NCBI GenBank assembly: GCA_007922305.1
Contig: ML677333.1
Span: 15,336,676-15,400,675, forward strand
Direction of reading: 5' to 3'
From: Dermatemys mawii
Taxonomy: Eukaryota > Chordata > Testudines > Dermatemydidae
Length of the DNA: 64,000 nucleotides
The notes under the pieces were generated by a model that made no database searches, was not told the DNA's origin, and saw only the letters and a program-made list of their open reading frames with translations. A program made the position numbers and the translations under genes. Shown here one piece after another: positions 10,947 to 23,135 of this stretch. Within the stretch, counting starts at the first letter, position 1, and each line of letters starts with the position of its first letter.

Positions 10947-12042
10947 AACCCTACAGAATTACACCTTAGTCTTATCTCTGAACAATGAGACATTACATGT
11001 AGTTTAGGTTCATGTTTGTATTGTTTTCTTTGGTATATTACCCAGACTTGGATCTCAGCTTATGTAGCAAAAACAATTTAGATTACAAGGCCACTTTATG
11101 GGAGCTAATATTGCTTATAGAAATGGTAAGAAAACATTCAAAAAGTAGCATGTTTGCAATGTTGGGGGAAGTGAGTGACAGAAATGTTGTTGAGAACAGA
11201 TTTACTCATATAGTGGAAATAAGCCTTATACAATAATTTTATATTATATACTGTATTTTCTTTCTTCTGCTTTAGCTTTTTAACCAGCATTGCTGTCCCT
11301 CAGCTTCTCTTTATAGAACAATTACACAGAATCTAGCATCCACTAACCTAAGCTATTACACTGTATTTCTTTAGACACTGTTGATATATAGCATAAACCC
11401 CTTTTTGCACCCAACAGCTTTCAAACCATGCTAAATTGAAGAAATGTGGGTTTGTTTTTACACTTCAGTTGTAAAGTAGCAACACCCTGGAATATATGGC
11501 CTTTTCTATGTAAAAAAGACAGTTTACACTCTTGTGTAGCAAAGACCATATTTTCTTGTATTTAGAAACAAAGACATGTCAGGCTTTATTGAGCACATCA
11601 CTAACTATATAACTAGCGTTAAACACTCTATTTGCAACTGTTGCTGTGTATTTTGTGTGTGATTATCACCCCTAGATCTGCATCCTATAAAAAGATATTT
11701 CTGTTTGCTTAATTATAAAGCTCTTTATGAACAGGCTCATCTGTAAATAGCTTGGTGCAGCTGAAATAGAAATATAATTATAATGAAGGCAGATGTTTGT
11801 GAGATACTTCTCATGAAACTTGTTCTGAATATACAAAGGAGAAAGGTTTTGCTAAATGGCGAGGCTTAGGCAGAAAGCCAAATGAGACAGATCTTCATTT
11901 TTGGGGAGAACCACCATTTTATAATCTTTCCCCAACCACATATAATTGTTCTCTTTTAGTGTATATGCATTTTTGAAGCTTTGATGATTAAATGAGCAAC
12001 TTTCTCCAGGACACTCTTTCATTCAGCTCTGTAGGTTAGTTG
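10947..12042. other. Unassigned AT-rich DNA
   Basis: No gene or repeat family is recognised in about 1.1 kb. Confidence 0.45.
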
Positions 12043-13060
12043 GCAAATAAATTTGCAGATGATACAAAACTACTCAAGATAGTTAAGTCCCAGGCAGACT
12101 GCGAAGAGCTACAAAAGGATCTCACAAAACTGGGTGACTGCACAACAAAATGGCAGATGAAATTTAGTGTTGATAAATGCAAAGTAATGTACACTGCAAA
12201 ACATAATCCTAACTATACATATACAATGAAGGGGTCTAAATTAGCTGTTGCCACTCAAGAAAGAGATCTTGGAGTCACTATGGATAATTCTCTGAAATCA
12301 TCCACTTAATGTGCAGCAGCAGTCAAAAAAGTGAACAGAATGTAGGGAATCATAAAGAAAGGGATAGATAATAAGACAGAAAATATCATATTGCCTCTAT
12401 ATAAATTCACGGTATGCCCATATCCTGAATATTGCGTGCCGATGGGTTGCCCCATCTCAAAAAACATATATTGGAACTGGAAAAGGTTCAGAAAAGGGTA
12501 ATACATTTTTTTAGGGTATAGAATGGCTTCCGTCTGACGAGAGATTAATAACACTGGGACTTTTCAACTTGAAAAACATACGACTAAGGGGAGATATGAT
12601 AGAGGTCTATAAAATCATGAGTGGTATAGAGAATGTAAATAAGGAAGTGTTATTTACTCCTTCTCATAATACAAGAACAAGAGGCCACCAAATAAATTTA
12701 ATAGGAGCAGATTTAAAACAGACACAAGAAAGTATTTTTTCGTGCAATGCACTGTCAACCTCTGGAACTCCTTGCCAGTGGGTGTCGTGAAGGCCAATAC
12801 GATAACAGGATTCAAAAAGGAGCTAGATAGATTCATGGAAGATAGGTCCATCAATGCCTATTAGCAAGGATGGGCAGGAATGGTGTCCTTAGCCTCTATT
12901 TGCCAGAAGCTGGGATTGGGTGCCAGGGCATGGATCACTTGATGATAACCTGTCTGTTCATTCCCTTTGGGGCACCTGCCATTGGCCACTGTCAGAGGAC
13001 AGGTTACTGGGCTTGATAGGCCTTTGGTCTGACCCAGTATGGCCATTCTTATGTTCTTAA
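12043..13060 (+). pseudogene. 5'-truncated CR1 LINE with 3' end
   Basis: The copy begins exactly at the catalytic box ([14 protein letters not shown], the only other FADD here besides 15381-16655). It continues through LQKDLTKLGDCTTKWQMKFS and the ERDLGVTMDNSLKSS motif to about 12309, then a frame-broken C-terminus including LKNIRLRGDMIEVYKIMSG. The 3' untranslated part from about 12800 reads 'ggcttgataggcctttggtctgacccagtatggccattcttatgttctta', the characteristic end of this CR1 subfamily. 5' truncation with a complete 3' end is what target-primed reverse transcription normally leaves. Confidence 0.85.
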
Positions 13061-15563
13061 ATGCTGTACTTTTTCCTCTAAAAAAATCAGTATTAGAGAT
13101 TGTCCAAATGCATGTAGCTTGGACGTGCTGAATTCCTTGGTGTCTGAAGTGTTTGAAACAGGTTTTTGGTTTAGCCCGTGATGAAGTGATTTGGATCTGA
13201 ATTTCCACAAAGTTCAGGGGTCTGTTAACGAGGCTTTTGGTTCTGGACCATCTCTGTTCTGCAGGTTGTCTTCTCCAAATCATCATTTAAATCTTCCAAG
13301 TGAAGCAGTAGTGATTATTTTCACAAATAAATTAATTTGCTGCATTTTCACATAGGCACCTCTTAAAATCAGCTTAATCATTATTACTATTAGAGCCATC
13401 TGAAATTTTCCAAATTTCTGATATTTGATAACTTTTTTGTCAAATTTGATTGTCAATGAAAACTCTTCCCAGAAATTTTCAACTAACATTTTGACTACTT
13501 TTTTAACACCAGCTTTAATTATTGGTGCTGCTATGGTTCTTTCAAAGCCATTGATCAAATCATGCAGTCCTCACTCATGGAAAGTACCCACTGACCTCAC
13601 CAGGTTTACTGACATTGGCCATGTGTTGGTCATACTATCTTTAGTAATTTTTTTGATGGCCAGCTGATTCAGCTGTAGTCAGAATGTGGCCCAGATTAAC
13701 CAGTCTTGAGAGACATGTATCCATTATGAAATGGATTCAACCAGCATCAGAATCCAGAATAAAAATCTCCTCAAGCTGACTGACACTATGAATCACCAAA
13801 TTTCAGTGTTATTACAGTATGCACTTATACATAGAATATATACTGAAGAATTGATTGTCTTCATTATTAACAATCTCTCCCTCTCTTTCTTTCTCTGTGA
13901 TCAAATCTGTAGTCCTTATTCAAGTAAGACACTATTCAATTTTAAAGTCAGTCGGAACTTTGACCAAACAAAGAAATGTAGGATTTGGCCAGACAAAGTG
14001 TTGGTGGAAAGGGTGGAAGATGAAATGAAAGATGTTGTGAACTGAATCAATAATCCTTATGGAGTCAGTAGCATGTAGAATGCCAGTTATGATATTTAGG
14101 AGGCGCCAAGAACCACTCTTGTGTTATAGTTAGAAATAATCTAACTACATAATGAACACTACATTAGACCATTTTCTGTTTTTGAATTAGCCACAAACAC
14201 TTCATTTTTATTGAGATTTTATGTAATTCAAAGTTATTAAAATAATGTTATACACAAATATATTTTTTACTGTGGATTGTTTGAGAACAAGTCACCATAT
14301 CTATTGCTTTGAATGTTAGCTATTTGTAATTTTCTCTTCTGTGTGGATGGTCATGTGCTGTTACTCCTCCCTGCTTGGATGATTCCCTAAATCAGAGAGC
14401 TTTCATGACAATACTCTGAACACTTCCATTGTGATAATTAATGAATATACATATTTAGAGGAATGTTCACGACAGTTTATCATTTTGTGAATATTTTTGC
14501 AAACAAAACCTCACTTATATGGATGTTTTCAGAAATAAAATAAAGAGCCTCACTGTTAACGCCTCAGGGGACCTGATCTAAATCTTACTGAAGTTGAAGG
14601 GAATCTTTCCATTGACTTAAATGGGCTTTGGATCAGGCCATCAGCATGACTCATTGTAGGATGCTTTGTTCAATTTTTACCTCCCTCCTTCTTTTTGATT
14701 TCAGAAGAGTCTTCTATGTTGGTACATTCATAAAGATGTATAGATGCTAGAACTCAACTCTTCCTTCCAAGGTTTCACTCTGAGTTAAAGATCACCAAAA
14801 CAATCCATGATAATCCCTCTTCAGATAAAATCAAATACATATCCCTCTGTCTTGTACTGAACTACTTCTCCTTGTTAACTTAACCCCCCCCCAAAAGATG
14901 CCAGATCCTGCATCCTTCTGTTGCCTTGGAAACATTCCGGTGGTGCTGATGAGGGTGTCTGAGGACACTTCTATCATTACTGTACTCTTTTAAATATATT
15001 TTCAGTGTAGTAGAAATAATAGATTTCCTAATGAATTCTAATTCTTTTATGAAAAATTAGAGCACAGTTGCTTCTACCTGCAGGGCAGATAATGGACTGG
15101 GAGTTTCTGATTTGTCTGCCAGGAATGATTAATTTAATTTTGTAAATATAGGATTTTTTTAATGAAGAAAGAGGAATCTTTCTTCTTTCAGTACACGTGC
15201 ATTGCTTCCATTAATGTTAATGGAAATTGTGAATGAACTGAGAATGCCTCAGGCCAAGCCTAGGGGCCTATCAAATCAACCTGACTTTCTGACCTCTAGG
15301 GGCTCAGATGAACTTGGCTGCTCTTGCAGGGAGGGGAAGAGAAGGGAGGTTGGGAGGAATCAAAAGACCTTGAATTTTAGTTGGTAAAGGTCTCACTGTT
15401 CTTTCAAAAACAGGAACTGAGTTCAAAATTAATGGTGGGCATGATTCCACAGAAACAGAGTCTTATTCTGATAATAACATACATAATACTTTGCAGTTCT
15501 ATTCAAATGGAACAGACTATATTAAAGTCTTTGCAAATATTAATGAATTTTAATACAAATATT
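13061..15563. other. Mostly unassigned AT-rich DNA
   Basis: Two small items stand out. Around 13385-13500 there is a 'gaaattttccaaatttc...gaaaactcttcccagaaattttcaac' stretch resembling the GAAAAATTTTC-type family seen at 60069-60469. Around 14567-14645, 'gacctgatctaaat...attgacttaaatgggctttggatcagg' is a short imperfect inverted repeat of a type common in reptile DNA. The rest is unassigned. Confidence 0.4.
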
Positions 15564-16655
15564 GCTAAAGCATGCAGGTGTATAATCAGGAAGGCCAAGG
15601 AACTATTGGAGATGCAGCTAGCAAGGGATGTAAAGGGTAACAAAAAGAGTTTCTACAGGTATATTAGCAACAAGAAAAAGGTCAGGGAAAGTGTGAAACC
15701 CTTACTCAATGGGGAAGGCAACATAGTGACAGATAAAGTGGAAAAAGCTGAAATACTAAATGCTTTTTTTGCCTTGGTCTTCACAGACAAGGTCAGTTCC
15801 CAGACTGTTGCACTGGACAACACAGTATGGGGAGGAGGTGAACAGCCATCAATCATTAAAGAACAGGTTAAGGACTATTTAGAAAATCTGGACATGCACA
15901 AGTCCATGAGTCCAGATCTAATGCATCCAAGGGGGCTGAGGGAGAAAGTAGTTAAGGACATTGACGTCCATGGTAAATGGGACAAAATACAACATGGTTT
16001 TACAAAAGATAGATTGTGCCAAACCAATCTGATCTCCTTCTCTGAGAAAGTAACAGATTTTTTAGACAAAGAAAACACAGTGGATCTAATTTACCTAGAT
16101 TTCAGTAAGGCATTTGATACAGTACCGCATGGGGAATTTTTAGTTAAATTGGAAAAGATGGAGATCAATATGAAAATTAAAAGGTGGATAAGGAACTGGT
16201 TAAAGGGGAGACAACAGCGGGTCACACTGAAAGGTGAACTGTCAGGCTGGAGGGAGGTTACCAGTGGAGTTTGTCAGGGACAGGCTTTGGGATCCATTTT
16301 ATTTAATCTTTTTATTACTGATCTTGGCACAAAAAGTGGGAATGTGCTAATAAAGTTTGCAGATGACACAAAGCTGGGAGGTATTTCCAATTCAGAAAAG
16401 GACTGGGATATCCCACAGGAAGATCTGGATGACCTTGTAAATTGGAGTAATAGGAATAGGATGAAATTTAATAGTGAGAAGTGTAAGGTGATACATTTAG
16501 GGATTAATAACAAGAATTTTAGTTATAAACTGGGGACGCATCAATTGGAAGTAACAGAGGAGGAGAAGAACCTCGGAGTATTGATTGACCACAGGATGAC
16601 TATGAGCTGCCAACGTGATATGGCCATGAAAAAAGCTAATGCAGTCTTGGGATGA
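15381..16655 (+). CDS. Open frame of a CR1 LINE: partial reverse transcriptase, 424 codons, not functional
   Basis: This is the longest open frame in the window. Residues 1-61 have no CR1 resemblance and are upstream flank read through by chance. From about residue 62 the protein is CR1 ORF2. RT motif A lies at 236-250 ([15 protein letters not shown], catalytic D240) and motif C at 326-330 (FADDT, D328 and D329), so the aspartates are intact. Between about residues 197 and 204 the text jumps from the linker ([13 protein letters not shown]) to [11 protein letters not shown]. The usual stretch with the fingers motifs (N.RP.SL and neighbours) is missing, an in-frame internal deletion. The PQGS.LGP motif reads CQGQALGS. 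Endonuclease and C-terminus are absent, so activity is not expected. Confidence 0.8.
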   Translation: MVKVSLFFQKQELSSKLMVGMIPQKQSLILIITYIILCSSIQMEQTILKSLQILMNFNTNIAKACRCIIRKAKELLEMQLARDVKGNKKSFYRYISNKKKVRESVKPLLNGEGNIVTDKVEKAEILNAFFALVFTDKVSSQTVALDNTVWGGGEQPSIIKEQVKDYLENLDMHKSMSPDLMHPRGLREKVVKDIDVHGKWDKIQHGFTKDRLCQTNLISFSEKVTDFLDKENTVDLIYLDFSKAFDTVPHGEFLVKLEKMEINMKIKRWIRNWLKGRQQRVTLKGELSGWREVTSGVCQGQALGSILFNLFITDLGTKSGNVLIKFADDTKLGGISNSEKDWDIPQEDLDDLVNWSNRNRMKFNSEKCKVIHLGINNKNFSYKLGTHQLEVTEEEKNLGVLIDHRMTMSCQRDMAMKKANAVLG

Positions 16656-17600
16656 ATCAGGTCAGGTATATCCAGTAGAGATAAGGAAGTGTTAGTACCG
16701 TTATACAAAGCACTGGTGAGACCTCATCTGGAATATTGTGTGCAGTTCTGGTCTCCCATGTTTAAGAAGGATGAATTGAAACTGGAACAGATACAGAGAA
16801 GGGCTACTAGGATGATCTGAGGAATGGAAAAGCTGTCTTATGAAAGGAGACTCAAAGAGCTTGGCTTGTTTCGCCTAACCAAAAGAAGGCTGAGGGGAGA
16901 TATGATTGCTCTCTATAAATATATCAGAGGGATAAATACCATGGAGGGAGAGGAATTATTTAAGCTCACTATCAATGTGGACACAGAGTCAAATGGATAT
17001 AAATTGGCCATCAGGAAGTTTAGACTTGAAATTAGACAAAGGTTTCTAACCATCAGAGGAGTGAAGTTTTGGAACAGCCTTCCAAGGGAAGTAGTGGGGG
17101 CAAAATACCTAGGTGACTTCAAGATTAAGCTTGATAAGTTTATGGAGGAGATGGTATGATGGGATAACATAATTTTGGCAATTAATTGATCTTTGACTAT
17201 TTGTGGCAGATGGGCTTGGTGGCCTGTGATGGGACGTTGGATGGGATCTGAGTTACTACAGAGAATTCTTTCCTGAGTGTCTGGCTGGTGAGTCTTGCTC
17301 ACATGCTCAGGGTTCAGCTGATTGCCATATTTGGGATCAGGAAGGAATTTTCCTCCAGGGCAGATTGGAGAAGCCCTAGGGGATTTTTGCCTTCGTCTGC
17401 AGCATGGGGCTCAAGCCACTTGCTGGGGGATTCTCTGCACCTTGAAGTCTTTAAACCATGATTTGAGGACTTCAGTAGCTCAGACATAGGTGAGAGGTTT
17501 ATTGTGGGAGTGAGTGGATGAGATTCTGTGGCCTGCGTTGTGCAGGTGAGACTAGATGATCATAATGCTCCCTTCTGACCTTAAAGTTTATGAGTCTATG
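15564..17600 (+). pseudogene. CR1 LINE copy with long open frame and complete 3' end
   Basis: CR1 homology starts near 15564 inside the linker between endonuclease and reverse transcriptase ([15 protein letters not shown]), runs through the reverse transcriptase, and ends at the 3' repeat 'gtttatgagtctatgag' near 17600. The frame is open from upstream to a TGA at 16653-16655. It breaks there, resumes at 16824-17159 (ERRLKELGLFRLTKRRLRG), and is followed by about 440 bases of 3' untranslated sequence rich in 'cagatgggcttggtggcc' type text. No endonuclease domain is present. The 5' edge is a truncation. The 3' end touches another CR1 copy. Confidence 0.85.
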
Positions 17601-19100
17601 AGTTGACTGATATAATTGCAGAGCCATTGGCCATTATCTTTGAAAATTCATGGCGATCTGGAGAGGTCCTGGATGATTGGAAAAAGGCAAATATAGTGCC
17701 AATATTTAAAAAAGGGAAGAAGGAGAACCCTGGGAGCTACAGCTCACTGTCAGCCTCACTTCAGTCCCTGGCAAAATCATGGAGCAGATCCTTAAGGAAT
17801 CCATTTTGAAGCACTTGGAGGAGAGGAAGATGATCAGGAACAGTCAGCATGGATTCACCAAGGGCAAGTCATGGCTGACAAAACTGACTGCCTTCTATGA
17901 TGAGGTAACTGCTTTGTGGATATGGGGAAAGTGGTGGATGTGATATGTCTTGACTTTAGCAAAGCTTTCGATACGGTCTCTCACAGTACTCTTGTGAGCA
18001 AGTTAAAGAAGTATGGATTGGATGAATAGACTGTAAGGTGGACAGAAAGCTGGATAGAATGTCAGGCTCAATGGGTGGTGAACAGCTGCTCGATGTCGAG
18101 TTAGCAGCTGATATCAAGCGGAGTGCCCCAGGGGTCAGTTCTGGGGCCAGTTTTGTTCAACAACTTTATTAATGATATGGATGATGGAATTAATTGCACC
18201 CTCAGCACATTCGCAGGTGATACTAAGCTGGAGGGATTGGTAGATACACTAGAGGGGAGGGATAGGGTCCAGAGTGACCTAGACAAATTGGAGGATTGGG
18301 CCAAAAGAAATTTGATGCGGTTCAACAAGGACAAGTGCAGAGTCCTGCACTTAGGACAGAAGAATCCCAGGCACCTCTACAGGCTGGGGACTGACTGGCT
18401 AAGCAGGAGTTCTGCATAAAAAGACCAGGGGATTACAAGCTGGATGTGGATGAGAAGCTGGATGTGAGTCAGCAGTGTGACCTTGTTGACAAGAAGGCCA
18501 ACGGCATATTAGGCTGTATTAGTAGGAACATTTCCAGCAGATCAAAGGAAGTGATTAATCCCCTATATGTGGCACTGGTGAGGCAATACCTGGAGTATTG
18601 CATCCAGTTTTGGTCCCACCCCACTACAGAGGGGATGTGGACAGATTGGAAAGAGTCCAGCGGAGGACAACTAAAATGATTAGAGGGCTGGGGCACATGA
18701 CTTATGAGGAGAGGTTGGTGGAACTGGGGTTATTTCATCTGCAGAAGAGTGAGGGGAGATTTGATAGCAGCCTTTAACTACTGGAAGAGGGATTCCAAAG
18801 AGGATGGAGTTAGGCTGTTCTCAGTGGTGGCAGATGACAGAACAATAAGCAATGGTCTCAAGTTGCAGTGGGAGAGGTCTAGGTTGGATATTAGGAAATG
18901 CTGTTTCACTAGGAGGATGGTGAAGCACTGGAATGGGTTACCTAGAGAGGTGGTGGAATTTACATCCTTTTTTTCGTTTTTTAAGACCTGGCTAGTCAGA
19001 GTCCTGGCTGGGATGATTTAGCTGGGGTTGGTCCTACTTTGAGCAGGGGATTGGACTTGATGACCTCCTGAGGCATCATCCAATCGTAATCTTCTATGAA
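17601..19100 (+). pseudogene. Second CR1 LINE copy, joined to the first
   Basis: Starts at the reverse-transcriptase fingers (LTDIIAEPLAIIFENSW, then [20 protein letters not shown]). Frames shift repeatedly. Other landmarks are a KAFDTVSHSTL-like motif near 17960, [19 protein letters not shown] at about 18120, the catalytic box as FAGDTKLEG (altered), and C-terminal pieces to about 19021. It ends at 'gatgacctcctgaggcatcatccaatcgtaatcttctatga', the standard CR1 3' end. It belongs to a different CR1 subfamily from the copy at 15564-17600, judged by its 3' untranslated text. The 5' edge coincides with the 3' end of that copy. Confidence 0.85.
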
Positions 19101-19104
19101 TCAA

Positions 19105-19232
19105 GCCTCATAAAATTCCAGTGCAGTAGGGAAGAATTATCACCACCATTTTACAGCTGGGAAACTGAGGGACAGAGTGAGGGTTTGCTCCAGGTCACAC
19201 AAGAAACCTAGGAAAGAGATGGGGGCAGAACT
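19105..19232 (-). repeat. MIR/CORE-type SINE fragment, minus strand
   Basis: The text 'accattttacagctgggaaactgagggacagag' followed by 'ccaggtcacacaagaaacctaggaaagagatgggggcagaact' is the reverse complement of the CORE part of MIR-like SINEs (tgtgaccttgg...ctcagtttccc...gtaaaatgg). It begins a few bases after the CR1 3' end. Confidence 0.7.
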
Positions 19233-20860
19233 ACGTTACTTTGGCTCCTATTCCCATGCTTCATTCATAAAACCATTAAAGTGGAGTTGCATCACACACG
19301 CATTTAACTTGAGCGAATTCAACTATACACACTTAGCCAAAAAAAAAAAAAAAAAAAGAGAGAGAGATATCCAGTTAGTAGTGGAAGCAATGAAAAACAT
19401 AAGAAACTTATGTCCTGAGATTTCCAGCCCAATATTGTAGACATGGGAGGTTGTGAGTGATTTCTGAAACACTGAGTGCTTAAACTGCTTAACCTTCTGG
19501 GGTGACCTCAATTAGCCTTCTGGGGTGCACCCAAATCTCTTTTTTGATGGTGATGAAACCATAGACATAATGAATAAGATAATTGCTGGATTAATGTATT
19601 CTCTTTAGCAGAAGGTGTAACTTCCTGTTGGTCTCTGTAACTTTGTGGGAGTTTTGAACTTGCTGATTCCTGTGCAAGAGCTTTAGCATAACTGCACTGA
19701 AAAAAGAAAATGATTGCAGCAGTGCCATTTATATGGTGAATTGTCTTGTGGTGTGTTTCCACCATTTCACAAAAAAATGATCCTCCAAAAATTAGAAGTG
19801 CACCAAACCAAGAACTAGTTGAAGTTTTTCAAATAATATTCATTAAGAATTTAGGCCTCAATTGTGCAGCTGGCCCCAAGCAAGCAAAACCCTGAACCCA
19901 TAGGAAGTCCCATTGATTACAATGGGAAAATAGGGTGTCTACCCACAGGGAACTACTTGCAAGGATGAGGTCTTTGTGAATTAGTGAATTCGTGAATCAT
20001 TTATGAACCATTTCTGATTCCTGCAAATGTAATTGTTGGCATAAGTATTCATTAGATGATTGCATGCTGTTTGCTCTTTATAGTTGATATTTGCTATTAT
20101 GTTGTGAAATTTGTCACCTAAGGTATTTTTTTCCCTGCTCTCTGACTGGATAACTGAACATTTTTAAAATAGGAGAATAATGTGATGAATAATGGACTTT
20201 TGTGAAAAATTACAGACAAATAACAATACATGTAAAAATCTGTGAAACCTGTGGGTTTTTTGAACGTTTTTGAAATCCAAGCAAGCTGAATACTTTTGAA
20301 TAATGAGTAATAATGTTCCCCAAAATGAAAGCAATCTGGATTCAGCACTTTTATTTGAAAATCTGTTGTTAGGATTTTTTTTACTATTTGACCAATAGTA
20401 GCCAAACCAATATTCTGGATCTGAACACTAAACTTTGTGGGCTTGATTCTAATTTTCAGTAATGCTGCTTTACACAACTCTGACAATCTAAAGGGGCATT
20501 AGAGTAGGTGTAAATTATATTGCCAAAGTAGGGAAAAGGAGCCTTAGTGTAACTGAGAATTCAGGCCTATGTTATGGAGTCAACTTTATCCAAAATATAA
20601 TATAAAAGGGGCATCAATTATTATCTTGAATCAGAAAACTTAATATTCCTGCAAACTTTAAGAAAGTATGCCTTAATAACATCAAAATGGAGTCAGATTG
20701 TTGACACAGCAAAGTAAGTGGAGCAGTAAGATTTGTCTGTGGTATGAGAGGTGTACCCACTGGGGAGAATTGAGCTGGGCTATAACAATGTATTTGTTCC
20801 TGTTTTCCTCTGGAGCATTGCAAGGAGGGTAGAGGGAATTGGACTGCAGGCCTTTATTGG
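19233..20860. other. Mostly unassigned AT-rich DNA
   Basis: Contains a poly-A tract followed by GA repeats at about 19339-19367. A short stretch at 19853-19975 ('aggaagtcccattgattacaatggga...') is of a type dispersed in reptile DNA. No gene is recognised. Confidence 0.4.
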
Positions 20861-21226
20861 TAAGAACAGAAGAGTGGCCATACTGGGTCAGACCAGAGGT
20901 CCATCCAGCCCCGTATCCTGTCTACTGACAGTGGCCAATGCCAAGTGCCTCAGAGGGAGTGAACCTAACACATAATGATCAAATGATTTCTCTCCTGCCA
21001 TCCATCACCACCCTCTGACAAACAGAGGCTAGGGACACCATTCCTTACCCATCCTGGCTAATAGTCATTGATGGACTTAACCTCCATTAATTTATCTAGT
21101 TCTCTTTTTAAACCTTATCATCCTACCCTTCACAACCTCCTCAAGCAAGGAATTCCACAAGTTGTGCACCATGTGAAGAAGAACTTCCTTTTATTTGTTT
21201 TAAACCTGATGCCCTTTTAAGGGTTA
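20861..21226 (-). repeat. CR1 LINE 3' end, minus strand
   Basis: Begins with TAAGAACAGAAGAGTGGCC and 'atactgggtcagaccagaggtcc', the exact reverse of the 3' end seen at about 12990-13060. It continues with 'tctactgacagtggccaatgcc' and the downstream untranslated part to about 21226, where unrelated text begins. Confidence 0.85.
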
Positions 21227-21424
21227 GAGCAGCGGTAAATCAAAGAGATTTTATAATGTGAGGTTAGGAGGATTGCAGCAGCTGGAGTAGGTCAAGCAGG
21301 TTATGGCATCTGAGAGGAATGGTTGGATAGGGAAAGATAAGGTATAGCAGCTGGAATTGGGTTGGCCTTATAGCAGCTGGAATTGGGTTGGCCTTAAGAC
21401 TCATGAACTTCCCCAAAATAATTC
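21227..21424. other. Non-CR1 insert containing a 26-bp tandem duplication
   Basis: Purine-rich text separates two minus-strand CR1 pieces. It contains two identical adjacent copies of a 26-bp unit beginning TAGCAGCTGGAATTGGGTTG, at 21345-21370 and 21371-21396. Confidence 0.7.
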
Positions 21425-23135
21425 CTAGAGCACATTTTTTAGAAAAACATCCAGTCTTGATTTAAACATTGTCAGTGATGGAAAATTTACCACAGCCCTT
21501 GGCAAATTGTTTCAATGGTTAATTACTCTCATTGTCAAAAATTGACACTTGATTTTCGGTCTGAATGTGTTTATCTTCAACTTCCAGCCATTGGATCATG
21601 ATATACTTTTCTCTGCTAGACGGAAGAGCATTATTAAATATTTGTTCCTCATGTAGATACAGACTGTAATAAAATCACCCTGTAAGCTTTTCTTTGTTGG
21701 GCTAAATAGATTGAGAGCCTTGAGTCTATCCCTACAAGGCATGTTTTCTAATTCTTTAATCATTTTCGTGGCTCTTCTCTGAACCCTCGCCAATTTATCA
21801 ACATCTTTGAAAGGGGGACACTATTCCAGCATAAGTCACACCAGTGACAAATGCAGAGTTAAAATGACCTCTCTACTTGAGATTCCCATTTATGCATTCC
21901 AGGATCTCATTAGCTCTTTTGAGCACAGCCTCAGGTTGGAAGTTGGTGATCCACTGATTATTCACCACAACCTCCAAATCTTTTTTCAGAGTCATTGCTT
22001 CCTAGGTTATAGTCCACTATTCTGTAAGTATGTCCTACATTCTTTGTTCCTATATGAACACACTGATGTTCAGATGTATTAAAACATACATTGTTAGCTT
22101 GTGTCAAGTTTATCAAGCAATCTAGATTGCTCTGAAGCAGTCACCTGTCCTCTTCATTATTTACCACTCCCCCAGTTTTTGTGTTATCTGCAAATTTTAT
22201 CAGTGGTGATTTTATTTTCTTCCAGGTCATTGATAAAAATGTTTAATAATATAAGACCAAGAACCTACCTCGTGGGACCCCACTGGAAACCTATCCGCTT
22301 GACTACAGTTCTCCATTTACAGTTATATTTGAGCTGTATCAGTTACCCAGTTTTTAATCCTTTTAATGAGTGCGATGTTAATTTGATATCATTTTACTTT
22401 TTTAATCACTGTTATGTGGTACTAAGTTTTAGTGTATTACATCAATGCTATTATCCTTTATCAACCAAACCTGTAATCTCTTCAACAAAAGATGTCAAGT
22501 TAGTTTTCTAAAATCTATTTTCCATAAATCTGTGTTGATTTGCATTAATTACATTACCCTTCTTTAATTCTTTATTACTTTAGTCCCATATCATCCACTC
22601 CATTATCTTGCCAGTGACCTATGACAGGCGCATAATTACCTGGATCATCCCATTTACCCTTTTTAAAAACTGACACATTAGCTTTCTTCTAATCTTCTGG
22701 AACCTCTCCAGAGCTCCAAGGATTATTGAAAATCAACATGAATGACCCAGCAAGCTCCTAAACTAGCTGTTTTAAAACCATTGCATGCAGGTTATCTGGA
22801 CCTCCTTATTTAAAAATGTCTGTCTTGAGTAGCTGCTGTTGAACATTCTCCTGAGATACTAGTGGAATGGAAAGAGTGGTGTCATCACCATATGAAGAGA
22901 CTATATCATCTGTTTTCCCCCAAATACAGAACAGAAATATTGATTAAACACTTTTGCCTTTTCTGCATTATTACTAGAAATTCTATCATTTTCACCTAGT
23001 AATGGACCAATAACATTGTCAAGATTCTTTTTTATCCTAATATATTTTAATCACTACTTCTTATTGTCCTTACATCTTCTGACCAGATTTTCCTCTGGTG
23101 TCCCTTTGCTTCCCTTATCAATTTTCTAAGTTTTT
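21425..23135 (-). pseudogene. CR1 LINE reverse-transcriptase region, minus strand
   Basis: Read in reverse, the 3' part shows VQRRATKMIKELENM and RLKALNLFSPTKKSLQGDF (around 21596-21793), a LGSNDSEKDLE-like block near 21990, and the catalytic region near 22180 ('gcagataacacaaaaac', so FADN-like). The GVPRG.VLG.ILFN block lies near 22270 and the KAFDTVS region near 22420-22500. Upstream linker and fingers text extends to about 23135. Many stops and frameshifts are present. At about 1.7 kb it is one of the longer LINE copies here. Confidence 0.8.
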
